Shown here piece after piece: positions 45,149 to 54,501 of a stretch of DNA of 64,000 bases. Origin of the DNA: Hanstruepera ponticola (GTDB lineage: Bacteria > Bacteroidota > Bacteroidia > Flavobacteriales > Flavobacteriaceae); NCBI RefSeq assembly GCF_012931685.1, contig NZ_JABANC010000003.1, positions 290,048 to 354,047 on the forward strand, given 5' to 3'. A model generated the notes under the pieces. It was not told the origin of the DNA and ran no database searches. It saw only the letters and a program-made list of their open reading frames with translations. The position numbers and the translations under genes are program-made. The stretch's first letter is position 1, and each line of letters begins with the position of its first letter.

Positions 45149-45772
45149 ATGTACAGACTTTTATTTTTCACGATATTATTTACCTATTCAACTTATAGTC
45201 AAGAGAGTTTAACCAGAGACCTCGATTCTATTCTAAATATTGATCAAGCCGAAATGTATTTGGCAAACAATCCTTCAAAAGGCAGTAAACTCATCAGTTT
45301 TAATGAGGAAAAGCATAAAACAACTTTAGCCAAAGACCTTTTTGATCGTGGACGCTCTACTATTGAAAGTGATTTTAAGATTACACATTACAAAGTTGTG
45401 GAAAGCAACACGGTATTACATTATAGAGTAAGTTATATTTTTTTAGATGGAAAAAAATTATCTAAATCAGAAATTCAAAGCATTTCAAGTCTGATTATGA
45501 GCAAGCATGCCAATGGCGTTCCCTTTAATAAATTAGCAAAACAATATTCTATGGACATCAATGCGAGACGCGGCGGAGATACCGGCTGGGTTAAGCAAGA
45601 TTCATTTGACCCAAAGTTTGAAGATACAGCAATTAACAGCCCTTTAAACATAGGTGATTTAGTAACATTGAATATTGGTGACAAACAAATGTATTATGTT
45701 ATTTTAAAAACACATGATATCAAATACATCAAAGAAATACAGGCTCTAAAAATTGTTGAGCAAAAAAGCTAA
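45149..45772 (+). CDS. Secreted parvulin-type peptidyl-prolyl isomerase
   Basis: This 207-aa protein has a short signal peptide (LLFFTILFTYSTYS) and a parvulin/PpiC-like domain in the second half: FNKLAKQYSMD, then RRGGDTGWVKQDSFDPKFEDTA, the usual PPIase active-site block. Such enzymes assist folding of periplasmic and outer-membrane proteins. Only one parvulin domain is present and there is no SurA-like chaperone arm, so it is a small version. Its stop overlaps the ATG of rsmE by one base (TAATG), indicating translational coupling. Confidence 0.82.
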   Translation: MYRLLFFTILFTYSTYSQESLTRDLDSILNIDQAEMYLANNPSKGSKLISFNEEKHKTTLAKDLFDRGRSTIESDFKITHYKVVESNTVLHYRVSYIFLDGKKLSKSEIQSISSLIMSKHANGVPFNKLAKQYSMDINARRGGDTGWVKQDSFDPKFEDTAINSPLNIGDLVTLNIGDKQMYYVILKTHDIKYIKEIQALKIVEQKS

Positions 45773-46476
45773 TGCAATTATTCTATAATCCAAATATTCT
45801 TGAAGATACTGAATTAGTAGTTTTTGACAAGGAAGAAAGTAAACACATAATAAAAGTGTTGCGAAAGTCAGTTGGAGATGTTCTTGAAATCACCAACGGA
45901 AATGGTTGGTTATTTAAAGCCTCTATTACACTAGCAAACATTAAAAATTGTCAAGCATCAATAATTGAAAAAGAAAAAAAAAGTAAGCGTGATTTTCATA
46001 TTCATTTAGCTGTTGCACCTACAAAATTAAACGATCGCTATGAGTGGTTTTTGGAAAAAAGTACCGAATTGGGTATCAACGAAATCACACCTATAGTTTG
46101 TGACCACAGTGAGCGCAAGGTTATTAAACATGAACGTTATAGCAAGATTATCCAATCGGCTATGAAACAATCCTTGCAGTGCTATCTGCCTATACTAAAC
46201 CAGCTAACCCCTATTAATGAGTTCATAAACACCAGTCACAATGGACAAAAGTTTATTGCTCATTGTGATAACGGTAAAAAGCTATCGCTTAAGAATGAAT
46301 TGAGAGCAAAACAGGATGTTACCATACTCATTGGTCCAGAAGGTGATTTTAGTGTTAAAGAAATTGAAATGGCATTAAATAGTAATTTTATTCCCGTAAC
46401 TTTGGGAGAAACCCGTTTACGAACTGAAACAGCTGCCGTGGTTGCTTGTCACAGTGTGGTTTTTAAAAATGAATAA
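45772..46476 (+). CDS. rsmE: 16S rRNA (uracil-1498-N3)-methyltransferase
   Basis: This 234-aa SPOUT methyltransferase modifies U1498 in the small-subunit decoding region. The knot motifs are LIGPEGDFS (about 191) and LGETRLRTETAAV (about 216), preceded by a PUA-like N-terminal domain with LEITNGNGWLFKA. The length is standard. It overlaps the preceding parvulin gene by one base and is followed after 3 nt by the DUF4159 gene. Confidence 0.95.
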   Translation: MQLFYNPNILEDTELVVFDKEESKHIIKVLRKSVGDVLEITNGNGWLFKASITLANIKNCQASIIEKEKKSKRDFHIHLAVAPTKLNDRYEWFLEKSTELGINEITPIVCDHSERKVIKHERYSKIIQSAMKQSLQCYLPILNQLTPINEFINTSHNGQKFIAHCDNGKKLSLKNELRAKQDVTILIGPEGDFSVKEIEMALNSNFIPVTLGETRLRTETAAVVACHSVVFKNE

Positions 46477-46479
46477 ACT

Positions 46480-47121
46480 ATGAAACACCTTGCATTTATT
46501 TCCTTATGTATGCTTTCTTCCGTTTTGTTTTCTCAAAACATTGCGGTATTAAAATACCAAGGAGGTGGTGATTGGTATGGAAATCCAACTGCATTACCCA
46601 ATCTCATAAAATTTTGCAATAACAATATTAAAACCAAGATAAACTTAAAACCAGAAACTGTTGAAGCTGGAAGTCCTGATATTTTCCAATATCCATTTAT
46701 TCACATGACTGGTCATGGCAACGTGTTTTTTAATGAAGATGATGCCACTAACTTACGAAACTATTTGGTTTCTGGTGGTTTTTTACATATTGATGATAAT
46801 TATGGCATGAAACCTTATATAACTGAAGAATTAAAAAAAGTGTTTCCAAATACGGAATTGGTTGAAATTCCTGCAAACCATAAAATTTTCAATACGGCTT
46901 ATTCTTTTCCAGACGGACTACCAAAAATTCATGAGCATGATGGTAAACGCCCTCAAGCCATGGGTATATTTTTTGAAACACGATTAGTACTTCTTTTTAC
47001 GTTTGAAAGTGATTTGGGTGATGGCTGGGAGGATCAAGTAGTCCATAATGACACTGAAGATGTTAGAGAAAAAGCATTAAAAATGGGAGCCAATATTATT
47101 AAATATGCTTTTGAAAATTAA
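46480..47121 (+). CDS. Secreted DUF4159-family protein
   Basis: This 213-aa protein has a signal peptide (LAFISLCMLSSVLFSQ) and a DUF4159 domain, which has a type-1-glutamine-amidotransferase-like fold. It shows GGDWYGNPTALPNL, FIHMTGHGNVFF and SGGFLHIDDNYG, conserved in Bacteroidota homologues. Function is not established. It is co-transcribed with rsmE (3 nt), suggesting only shared expression. Likely periplasmic. Confidence 0.85.
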   Translation: MKHLAFISLCMLSSVLFSQNIAVLKYQGGGDWYGNPTALPNLIKFCNNNIKTKINLKPETVEAGSPDIFQYPFIHMTGHGNVFFNEDDATNLRNYLVSGGFLHIDDNYGMKPYITEELKKVFPNTELVEIPANHKIFNTAYSFPDGLPKIHEHDGKRPQAMGIFFETRLVLLFTFESDLGDGWEDQVVHNDTEDVREKALKMGANIIKYAFEN

Positions 47122-47147
47122 TTAACTTATAACGCTATATCAAAAGT

Positions 47148-47654
47148 TTGCAACGCAACCATTACAACTCCTCTTTCAAAAAAGAAACCTTTCCTGTTGT
47201 ACTTATTTGTGACAATATTATCAATGCGCCCAACATTGGAAGTCTATTTAGAACTGCTGACGCTTTTGGTGTTGAAAAATTAATTTTCTGCGGAGAAAGT
47301 ATTGAATTCAGTAGGAAAGTAACAAAAACGTCAAGAGCTACCGAAAAAGCTGTCAATTTCTTACTTAACCAAGATATTTATCAAATAGTTGATAACTATA
47401 AAAATAAAGGTTATCAGATTTTAGCTATTGAGATTACAACAAATAGTAAGCCTATCCATCATTTTAAATTCCCAAATAATAAACCATTAGCCGTTATAGT
47501 TGGTAGTGAGAATTTTGGTTTATCTGAAGATGTTTTATCGCTATGTAATGATTCCCTACACATTGAAATGTATGGCCAAAACAGTAGCATGAATGTTGTA
47601 CAAGCCACATCAATTGCTTTATATGAAATAACCAAACAAATTAAAGGCCAATAA
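47148..47654 (+). CDS. TrmH-family (SpoU) RNA 2'-O-methyltransferase
   Basis: This 168-aa SPOUT methylase has the three family motifs: NIGSLFRTADAFGV (N-terminal, including the conserved Asn and Arg), AVIVGSENFGLSED, and MYGQNSSMNVVQATSIALYE. The protein is short and lacks the N-terminal extra domain of RlmB. The target RNA (tRNA or rRNA) is not clear. The start is TTG at 47148: a stop lies six codons upstream and no other usable codon is present. It is 26 nt after the DUF4159 gene. Confidence 0.9.
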   Translation: MQRNHYNSSFKKETFPVVLICDNIINAPNIGSLFRTADAFGVEKLIFCGESIEFSRKVTKTSRATEKAVNFLLNQDIYQIVDNYKNKGYQILAIEITTNSKPIHHFKFPNNKPLAVIVGSENFGLSEDVLSLCNDSLHIEMYGQNSSMNVVQATSIALYEITKQIKGQ

Positions 47655-47693
47655 ACTATTTATCATTTAAACTCCAATATGTATATTTACTAA

Positions 47694-48785
47694 ATGAATA
47701 ATTCTAATGAAATAGCTAATGGCATTCTAAAAGCACTTTCAGTAGTTATAGGTATTGCCGTCTTAATATTTTTCTTGTATAAAGTACAATCGGTTATTGT
47801 TTACATTTTAATCTCTGTAGTTGTGTCGCTTACTGGCAGACCGATTGTTCGGTTTTTAAGACACCGATTAAAATTCAAAAACACCATTGCTGTAGCTGTT
47901 ACAATGGTTTTACTTATTGGACTTATGATAGGGCTGATTGGGCTATTTATACCTCTTTTGGCTGAACAAGGTCATAACTTGTCATTGCTTGATATCGAAA
48001 AGCTTGAACTCAATGTAAAAGACCTCTATAATCAAACCACGTCATATTTTGGAATAAATCCGCTTGAAGTTGAAGAGTCTCTGAAAGAAAGTCATTTATT
48101 ATCAAGAATAGACTATTCCATTATTCCAAATTTTTTAAATGCTTTAATGAGTGGCTTGGGTAGTTTTAGCATAGGACTATTCTCTGTTTTGTTTATTTCG
48201 TTTTTCTTTTTAAAGGACAGTAAGTTATTTGAAAACAGCTTAATGGCTTTGATTCCAGATAATAAGGAAGAACGCTTAAAGAGATCAATTGAAAAAATTA
48301 AAGATTTGTTATCTAGATATTTTATAGGTTTAGTTTTACAAATTTCAGTGCTTTTCCTCATTTACACAATTGGATTACTAATTATAGGTGTTCAAAATGC
48401 GGTAGTTATTGCCTTTTTATGTGCCTTGATTAATTTAATCCCATACCTAGGTCCAATGATTGGTGGTGCAATTATGATTTTTCTAACCATGACAAGTAAT
48501 TTAGGAGCTGGCTTTAATGAAGTTATTTTACCAGTAACACTAAAGGTTATTCTCGTAATAACTATTGGTCAATTAATAGATAATTTTTTAAGTCAACCTC
48601 TTATTTTTTCTAAAAGTGTCAAGTCTCATCCGTTGGAAATTTTTTTAATAATCATTATTGGTGGATTACTCTTTGGCATTGTTGGTATGATAATAGCTGT
48701 ACCTACTTATACAGCAACAAAAGTGATTTTAAAAGAGTTTTTATCAGAAAACAAAATAGTACAAAGACTTACAAAAGATTTATAA
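47694..48785 (+). CDS. AI-2E family transporter (putative inner-membrane permease)
   Basis: The 363-aa protein has about eight transmembrane helices and the AI-2E/PerM family pattern, including a conserved LIPYLGPMIGG segment (about 252-262). The name comes from TqsA, linked to autoinducer-2 export, but related members are sodium:proton antiporters, so substrate is open. It starts with ATG 4 nt after a TATATTTA box (one base from TAnnTTTG) and 39 nt after the TrmH-like gene. It is followed after 6 nt by a methyltransferase gene. Confidence 0.88.
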   Translation: MNNSNEIANGILKALSVVIGIAVLIFFLYKVQSVIVYILISVVVSLTGRPIVRFLRHRLKFKNTIAVAVTMVLLIGLMIGLIGLFIPLLAEQGHNLSLLDIEKLELNVKDLYNQTTSYFGINPLEVEESLKESHLLSRIDYSIIPNFLNALMSGLGSFSIGLFSVLFISFFFLKDSKLFENSLMALIPDNKEERLKRSIEKIKDLLSRYFIGLVLQISVLFLIYTIGLLIIGVQNAVVIAFLCALINLIPYLGPMIGGAIMIFLTMTSNLGAGFNEVILPVTLKVILVITIGQLIDNFLSQPLIFSKSVKSHPLEIFLIIIIGGLLFGIVGMIIAVPTYTATKVILKEFLSENKIVQRLTKDL

Positions 48786-48791
48786 CCTGTC

Positions 48792-49979
48792 TTGAATACT
48801 CTCATTTTAAATAACGAAAATCAGGACTTTATTAATAAAAACCTAGATAAAGATGTGTCAGAATTACTATTACAAACTAATTCAGACATAAAAATTGACA
48901 TCAAGCTACTTGCTGAACAGATTGAAGCAAAAAAACGTTGTAAAAAGAAACTTCCAACTTGGTATCAAACACCAAAAATATATTACCCTAATAAACTCAA
49001 TATTGAACAAACTTCTTCTGAAACAACTGCTGCTTATAAAGCCCAATTAATTAATGGTAATAATTTAATAGATCTTACAGGCGGTTTTGGTGTCGATAGC
49101 TTTTATTTTTCAAAACAATTTGAATCGGTAATTCATTGTGAAATAAATAAAGATTTATCAAATATTGTTGCGTATAATTTTAAACAGCTAGAGATTAATA
49201 ATGTCCAATGCATTCCATATGATGGTGTTGCTTATTTAAAACAATCATCTAACCGATATTCCTGGATATATTTAGACCCTTCAAGACGACATGATCAAAA
49301 AGGGAAAGTATTCTTTTTAAAAGATTGCCTTCCTAATGTTCCAGATATCCTTGATGATTTGTTTAGTTATTCTGACCATATTTTAATAAAAACATCACCT
49401 TTATTAGATATTTCTTCAGGTATAAATGAACTTAAACATGTTAATAGCATTCACGTTTTGGCGGTAAATAATGATGTGAAAGAATTACTATGGGTCTTAA
49501 AAAAAGAAAAGAAACAACCAGTTAAAATTACAACAGTAAATATCATTGATACTAGTCCAAATAAGTTTGAGTTTTTCTTAAAGGATGAGGTGAATACAAT
49601 ATCTAATTATAGTTTGCCATTAAAATATCTTTACGAGCCTAATGCAGCCGTACTAAAAGCTGGTGCCTTTAATAGTATTGGTGAAAAATTAGATTTAAAA
49701 AAAATCCATCAACATACTCATTTATACACAAGTGATAAATTAATTGTATTTCCGGGTAGAGTTTTTTATATCGTTGAAATTATTCCATATAATAAAAAAT
49801 CTCTAAAAAAACTTGATATTTCAAAAGCCAATATAACAACAAGAAATTTCAAAGAATCCGTTCAAACTATTAGAAAAAAATTGAAGATAAAAGATGGTGG
49901 TGACCAATACCTATTTTTCACTACTAACATCAACCTTGAACAAATAGTAATTATTTGTAAAAAAATAAAAGTTAATTAA
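48792..49979 (+). CDS. THUMP-like class I SAM-dependent methyltransferase (PG_1098 type)
   Basis: This 395-aa protein has a Rossmann methyltransferase core, motif I LIDLTGGFGVDSF (about 92-104), and a catalytic YLDPSRRH-type motif (about 156-163), like the NPPY/DPPR of RNA and N-methyltransferases. The C-terminal third matches the THUMP-like and PG_1098 ferredoxin-like domains of Bacteroidota. A target RNA is likely but unknown. The start is TTG at 48792, 6 nt after the transporter. Its stop directly precedes the ATG of the HAD gene (TAAATG). Confidence 0.8.
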   Translation: MNTLILNNENQDFINKNLDKDVSELLLQTNSDIKIDIKLLAEQIEAKKRCKKKLPTWYQTPKIYYPNKLNIEQTSSETTAAYKAQLINGNNLIDLTGGFGVDSFYFSKQFESVIHCEINKDLSNIVAYNFKQLEINNVQCIPYDGVAYLKQSSNRYSWIYLDPSRRHDQKGKVFFLKDCLPNVPDILDDLFSYSDHILIKTSPLLDISSGINELKHVNSIHVLAVNNDVKELLWVLKKEKKQPVKITTVNIIDTSPNKFEFFLKDEVNTISNYSLPLKYLYEPNAAVLKAGAFNSIGEKLDLKKIHQHTHLYTSDKLIVFPGRVFYIVEIIPYNKKSLKKLDISKANITTRNFKESVQTIRKKLKIKDGGDQYLFFTTNINLEQIVIICKKIKVN

Positions 49980-50645
49980 ATGATATTAAAAGCCGTATTG
50001 TTTGACATGGATGGTGTTATTGTAGACACCGAGCCCTTACACCATAAAGCCTATTTTGGCATGTTTGATGTTATGAATATTGATGTTACTGAATCGCATT
50101 ATCAAACATTTACTGGGCAATCTACTATAAACGTTTGCAGACATTTATGCGAACACTTTAGTTTACAACAACAACCTGAAGAATTGGTTCAGACTAAACG
50201 CAATATTTTTAAAGACTTATTTGTTAATGACTCTAGTCTTAAATTGCTAGATGGTGTACTAGACTTAATACAAGATTATTACAGTAATGATTTGACATTG
50301 GTATTAGCATCATCTGCCTCAATGCAAACCATTGAGAGTGTATTTAACAGATTTGATCTTAATAAATATTTTAAAGGAAAATTAAGCGGTGCTGATTTAA
50401 AAGCATCTAAGCCTCACCCTGAAATTTTCATAAAAGCATCTGAAATTGCTGGTTATGATAAGCAAAATTGCATAGTTATTGAAGATTCAACAAACGGCAT
50501 AAAAGCAGCCAAATCAGCAGGGATTTACTGTGTAGGTTTTAAAAGTCCACATTCCAAGAATCAAGATTATTCTAAAGCCAATTTGGTAATTTCAAGTTTT
50601 GATGAAATTGCATATCCAAGAGCAAAGAAACTATTAACGGTTTAG
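49980..50645 (+). CDS. HAD-family phosphatase, beta-phosphoglucomutase-like
   Basis: This 221-aa HAD hydrolase has motif I DMDGVIVDTEP (9-19), motif II LASSAS (about 111), motif III lysine in KASKPHPEIF, and motif IV VIEDSTNGIKAA. The small alpha-helical C1 cap between motifs I and II is typical of the beta-phosphoglucomutase/2-deoxyglucose-6-phosphatase group. Substrate cannot be assigned. It is the last gene in the plus-strand series and starts right after the methyltransferase stop. Confidence 0.88.
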   Translation: MILKAVLFDMDGVIVDTEPLHHKAYFGMFDVMNIDVTESHYQTFTGQSTINVCRHLCEHFSLQQQPEELVQTKRNIFKDLFVNDSSLKLLDGVLDLIQDYYSNDLTLVLASSASMQTIESVFNRFDLNKYFKGKLSGADLKASKPHPEIFIKASEIAGYDKQNCIVIEDSTNGIKAAKSAGIYCVGFKSPHSKNQDYSKANLVISSFDEIAYPRAKKLLTV

Positions 50646-50722
50646 ATTGAATGACTTAGGTAAAAAGTATCAAGTACTAGGTTCAAAAAATCAATAAACA
50701 TTACAAAAAATTCAAAAAATAG

Positions 50723-50753
50723 TTGCGTTCTTTGTAATGAAAAGTTACATTTG
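50723..50753 (+). promoter_or_regulatory. Strong tRNA-operon promoter (TTG - 20 nt - TACATTTG)
   Basis: TTG at 50723-50725 and TACATTTG at 50746-50753 have 20 nt between them, followed by GCATCCGC, a downstream pattern typical of stable-RNA promoters in flavobacteria. The tRNA-Ser starts 35 nt further on. Confidence 0.7.
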
Positions 50754-50787
50754 CATCCGCATTTAAAGAACGTTCTTTATAATTTTT

Positions 50788-50871
50788 GGAGAGGTGCCAG
50801 AGTGGTAATGGAGCAGATTGCTAATCTGTCGACGCGTAAGTGTCGCCGGGGTTCGAATCCCCGTCTCTCCG
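50788..50871 (+). tRNA. tRNA-Ser(GCT)
   Basis: A complete cloverleaf: acceptor arms 50788-50794 and 50864-50870 (one G-U pair), discriminator G at 50871, anticodon GCT at 50820-50822, and a long variable arm as required for serine tRNAs. The T-loop is TTCGAAT. CCA is only partly encoded (CA follows). Confidence 0.95.
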
Positions 50872-50893
50872 CATTTTTAGATAATCACAATTT

Positions 50894-50968
50894 CGGGGTG
50901 TAGCGTAGCCCGGTTATCGCGCCGCGTTTGGGACGCGGAGGTCGCAGGTTCGAATCCTGCCACCCCGA
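50894..50968 (+). tRNA. tRNA-Pro(TGG)
   Basis: Acceptor CGGGGTG pairs fully with CACCCCG (50961-50967), discriminator A. The anticodon is TGG at 50929-50931 within a GC-rich stem, and the T-loop is TTCGAAT. CCA is not encoded. Confidence 0.95.
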
Positions 50969-51009
50969 CTAAATACAATTTTTTTTTATAATTTTGTATT
51001 TACATTTTA

Positions 51010-51083
51010 GGGCTCTTAGCTCAGCTGGATAGAGCACCTCCCTTCTAAGGAGGCGGTCGAAGGTTCGAATCCTTCAGGGCTCA
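51010..51083 (+). tRNA. tRNA-Arg(TCT)
   Basis: Acceptor 51010-51016 pairs with 51076-51082 (two G-U pairs), discriminator A. The anticodon is TCT at 51044-51046 in a CCTCC/GGAGG stem. T-loop TTCGAAT. It decodes AGA/AGG, the common Arg codons of AT-rich genomes. Confidence 0.95.
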
Positions 51084-51084
51084 C

Positions 51085-51116
51085 AAAAAGCTTCACTAAA
51101 ATAAGTGAGGCTTTTT
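51085..51116. terminator. Terminator after the tRNA cluster, probably bidirectional
   Basis: AAAAAGCTTCACT (51085-51097) pairs with AGTGAGGCTTTTT (51104-51116) with one G-U pair and a 6-nt loop. T-runs on both strands allow it to serve the tRNAs and the convergent HD-domain gene. Confidence 0.75.
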
Positions 51117-51130
51117 TGTTTCTCTTAAAT

Positions 51131-53179
51131 TTATTCTGGATATTCTATTCGCAGATGATATATGTTTGCGAGTTTATGCTTTAGAACCTTTTTAATAGAT
51201 TGAATTTCTTTAAACGTTATATTGGCGTTCAAGAATTGGTCATCATTCATTTGCTTATTTATTATACTTTCAACAAACACATCAATTTTAGAAGATGTTG
51301 GTTCTTTTAAACTCTTTGAAGCAGCCTCAACACTATCACACATCATTAAAATGGCTGTTTCTTTACTAAAAGGTTTAGGTCCAGGATATTGAAATTCAGT
51401 CATGTCTAAATTAGCATCTATTTCCTTTTCCTTCTTGTAAAAATAATACACAACACTGGTGCCATGATGCGTACGAATGAAGTCAATGATTCTATCGGGC
51501 AGATTGTTTTTTCTGGCAATTTCAATGCCATTTATTACATGATCAATTATTATTGCTGCACTTTCCTTTGACGAAAGTTCGTCATGAGGATTTATTCCAG
51601 TTGATTGGTTTTCAGTAAAATAAGTAGGATTCTTCATCTTGCCAATATCATGATATAATGCTCCTACCCTAACCAACATAGCGTTGGCACTAATTTCATT
51701 TGCAGCAGCTTCAGCCAAATTGGCAACGTTTAAAGAATGATGAAATGTTCCTGGAGCTTTATTTGAAAGTTCTTTTAACAATTTTGTATTAGTGTCTGAC
51801 AATTCCAATAATGAAACATCAGAAACCAATCCAAACAGCTTTTCATAAGCATAAATTAAAGGTTGAACAAATAATGTGGCTAATCCACATAATACAAAGA
51901 GTCCAAATGTTTCCCATTTCAATGTATCAATACTACCTTCATGAATAACGAAAAATGCAAAATACGCTATGATATAAATTAGCGTGATTTGACCAACTGA
52001 AATAAATAGATTAGCCCTTTTATAAAGCTCTGAAACAGTTAAAATTGTTACAATTCCGGCAATAATTTGCAAGAACATGTATTCATAACTGTTAGATACA
52101 ATAAAGCCTAATAGCAATACCGTTATGACATGTGCAAACAACCCGAGCCTAGCATCAAAGAATGCTTTTAGAACCAAAGGAAGGATGCATATAGGTACTA
52201 CATAAACATATTGTGAATTATAATTAACAACCAAAGTGGTTATAAAAATCATTAATAGAACATTAAAAAATATAAAAGTCACTTTTGTATTGTTCTCAAA
52301 TACAACGGGTCTATATTTTTTAATAAATAACAACAACATTAGGAGTGCTAATGATACTAATAACGTGTAGGCTCCTATTACCCAGTAATAATTTGAGTCT
52401 GTCCACACTTGTGATTCATATTCTGATTCAAGCGATTTAAGTATTTCATATTTATCACCCTCAACAACCTCTCCTTTAGAAATAATCAGAGTTTCACGTT
52501 CTATACTTCCTCTTGTATAAGAAATCTTTTCTAACTCACTTTGTATTGCTTTTTCAGTAAAGGTTTTATTTAATATTAAGTTTGGCTCTATGATATCATA
52601 AAACAATGACAACATGTCCTTATTTAATTCTCCAAATTCATTTTCAGATAAACTTTTTTGGATAATAGAAGTTAACTCACCCTGTTTAGTTAGAAAATCA
52701 TATTGTGTTTTCTCTTTTTCAATTCTATCATCAAGAATAATCACATTCCGGTTACCCTTATAATTATGGTCAGTACTTAACACACCATATTGATATATAG
52801 TATTTAAAATTTGTTCTCCCAAATCATACATCTCATCAATATTTTCAGCATAAATCGAATCGGGAAATGTAATTTTAAATTCAGATTGATATTGATTTTT
52901 TACGGCTGGCAAAACAGAATTATCTAAATCAAAATACAATGGTGCATTATCAATGATTTCCTGTTTCTCATTGGCTATTTCGGCATCAGATTTTTTTATT
53001 GCAAAATCAAAAGGAGCCTGCAAGCTTTCAGATTGCCAAGGCTTTCCTTTTTCAAAATTATATTTAAACTTTCCGCTTTTAGGAAACAAGTAAACTATTA
53101 AAAAAGTCGTACATACAAACAAGAGTAATTTATATCCCAAAGAATGGTTTCTGTACAATAAATTAATGAAGTCTTTCAT
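51131..53179 (-). CDS. 7TM-HD family phosphodiesterase (PgpH-like, HDIG domain)
   Basis: The protein is 682 aa from ATG 53179. It has an N-terminal extracytoplasmic 7TMR-HDED-like region (about 40-265), about seven transmembrane helices (to about 455), and a C-terminal HD domain with the metal ligands HHSLN and YHDIGKM. Related proteins such as PgpH hydrolyse c-di-AMP, so a nucleotide second-messenger role is likely. The open frame reaches a TTG at 53200, but that codon overlaps the TACATTTG box (53198-53205), so ATG 53179, giving MKDFINLLYRN, is the real start. It is convergent with the tRNA cluster. Confidence 0.88.
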   Translation of the reverse strand: MKDFINLLYRNHSLGYKLLLFVCTTFLIVYLFPKSGKFKYNFEKGKPWQSESLQAPFDFAIKKSDAEIANEKQEIIDNAPLYFDLDNSVLPAVKNQYQSEFKITFPDSIYAENIDEMYDLGEQILNTIYQYGVLSTDHNYKGNRNVIILDDRIEKEKTQYDFLTKQGELTSIIQKSLSENEFGELNKDMLSLFYDIIEPNLILNKTFTEKAIQSELEKISYTRGSIERETLIISKGEVVEGDKYEILKSLESEYESQVWTDSNYYWVIGAYTLLVSLALLMLLLFIKKYRPVVFENNTKVTFIFFNVLLMIFITTLVVNYNSQYVYVVPICILPLVLKAFFDARLGLFAHVITVLLLGFIVSNSYEYMFLQIIAGIVTILTVSELYKRANLFISVGQITLIYIIAYFAFFVIHEGSIDTLKWETFGLFVLCGLATLFVQPLIYAYEKLFGLVSDVSLLELSDTNTKLLKELSNKAPGTFHHSLNVANLAEAAANEISANAMLVRVGALYHDIGKMKNPTYFTENQSTGINPHDELSSKESAAIIIDHVINGIEIARKNNLPDRIIDFIRTHHGTSVVYYFYKKEKEIDANLDMTEFQYPGPKPFSKETAILMMCDSVEAASKSLKEPTSSKIDVFVESIINKQMNDDQFLNANITFKEIQSIKKVLKHKLANIYHLRIEYPE

Positions 53180-53197
53180 GTAACAAGTTTGTAGAGT

Positions 53198-53205
53198 CAA
53201 ATGTA
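53198..53205 (-). promoter_or_regulatory. -7 box of the 7TM-HD gene
   Basis: TACATTTG on the minus strand, an exact TAnnTTTG. It predicts transcription from about 53194, 14 nt before the ATG. Confidence 0.45.
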
Positions 53206-53272
53206 ATAAAAATAATATCGATTATAAGCTTGCATAAAACGCTAATCATTCCGCATTCTGTGAAAAAATGAT

Positions 53273-53280
53273 TAATTTTG
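53273..53280 (+). promoter_or_regulatory. -7 box of the thiolase gene
   Basis: TAATTTTG, an exact TAnnTTTG, 28 nt before the ATG at 53309. No clear -33 TTG. Confidence 0.4.
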
Positions 53281-53308
53281 CAGCTATAAAAATTAAACGA
53301 ATAAAAAA

Positions 53309-54487
53309 ATGAGTAAAGAAGTTGTAATTGTCTCTGCTGCTAGAACACCAATAGGAAGTTTTTTAGGTTCTTTATCTACGGTACCTGCACCAAAATTGGG
53401 ATCCATTGCCATAAAAGGAGCACTTAATAAAATTAATTTAAAACCAGAAATGGTTGATGAAGTTTTAATGGGTAATGTTGTTCAGGCAGGAACTGGTCAA
53501 GCACCAGCAAGACAAGCAGCTATTTATGCAGGGATTCCAAACACCGTTCCTTGTACAACAGTAAATAAAGTTTGTGCGTCAGGTATGAAAGCCGTTATGC
53601 AAGGGGCTCAAGCCATTGCTTTAGGTGATGCAAACATTGTTGTTGCTGGTGGTATGGAAAATATGAGTTTAATACCTCATTACCTTCACGCGAGAACTGG
53701 AACAAAATTTGGTCCTACTACTCTGGTTGATGGTATGCAAAAGGATGGTCTTGTTGATGCCTACGACCAAAACGCAATGGGAGTATGTGCTGATGCTTGT
53801 GCTGTGGAATATAATTTTTCTAGAGAAGATCAGGACAACTTTGCAATACAATCATATAAGCGTTCAGCTGAAGCTTGGGAAGCTGGAAAGTTTGATAATG
53901 AGATTGTACCAGTTGAGGTGCCTCAAAGACGTGGAGATGCTGTTGTTGTCTCAAAAGATGAGGAATATACCAATGTCAAAATGGAAAAAATCCCAGCCTT
54001 AAGACCTGCTTTTACAAAAGATGGCACTGTGACGGCTGCCAATGCTTCAACAATCAACGATGGTGCTGGTGCTGTAATTTTAATGAGTAAGGATAAAGCC
54101 AATGAACTTGGATTAAAAATACTAGCGACAATTAAAAGTTATGCTGATGCGGCCCAAGAACCTGAATGGTTTACTACAGCTCCTGCCAAGGCATTACCAA
54201 AAGCTTTGAATAAAGCTGGTATTACATTGGAAGATGTCGATTATTTTGAGTTTAACGAAGCTTTTTCAGTAGTTGGATTAGCAAACATGAAACTTTTAGG
54301 ACTAAACGACTCCAATGTTAATGTTAATGGTGGAGCCGTTTCATTAGGACACCCGCTTGGTTGTTCTGGAGTAAGAATTTTAATTACCTTGCTTAATGTA
54401 TTAGAGCAAAATAATGCAAAAATTGGTGCTGCAGCCATTTGCAATGGTGGTGGAGGTGCTTCTGCAATTGTTATTGAAAGAAATTAA
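53309..54487 (+). CDS. Acetyl-CoA C-acetyltransferase (thiolase)
   Basis: This 392-aa thiolase condenses two acetyl-CoA or cleaves acetoacetyl-CoA. Catalytic residues are present: Cys89 in NKVCASG, His349-region GGAVSLGHPLGCSG, and Cys in AICNGGGGAS near the C-terminus. The length and start (MSKEVVIVSAARTPIGSF) match biosynthetic AtoB-type thiolases. There are no other beta-oxidation or PHB genes nearby, so the pathway (fatty acid, branched-chain or mevalonate precursor) is not fixed. It is 14 nt upstream of the NlpC/P60 gene. Confidence 0.95.
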   Translation: MSKEVVIVSAARTPIGSFLGSLSTVPAPKLGSIAIKGALNKINLKPEMVDEVLMGNVVQAGTGQAPARQAAIYAGIPNTVPCTTVNKVCASGMKAVMQGAQAIALGDANIVVAGGMENMSLIPHYLHARTGTKFGPTTLVDGMQKDGLVDAYDQNAMGVCADACAVEYNFSREDQDNFAIQSYKRSAEAWEAGKFDNEIVPVEVPQRRGDAVVVSKDEEYTNVKMEKIPALRPAFTKDGTVTAANASTINDGAGAVILMSKDKANELGLKILATIKSYADAAQEPEWFTTAPAKALPKALNKAGITLEDVDYFEFNEAFSVVGLANMKLLGLNDSNVNVNGGAVSLGHPLGCSGVRILITLLNVLEQNNAKIGAAAICNGGGGASAIVIERN

Positions 54488-54501
54488 CTTTATAAGTATA
54501 C

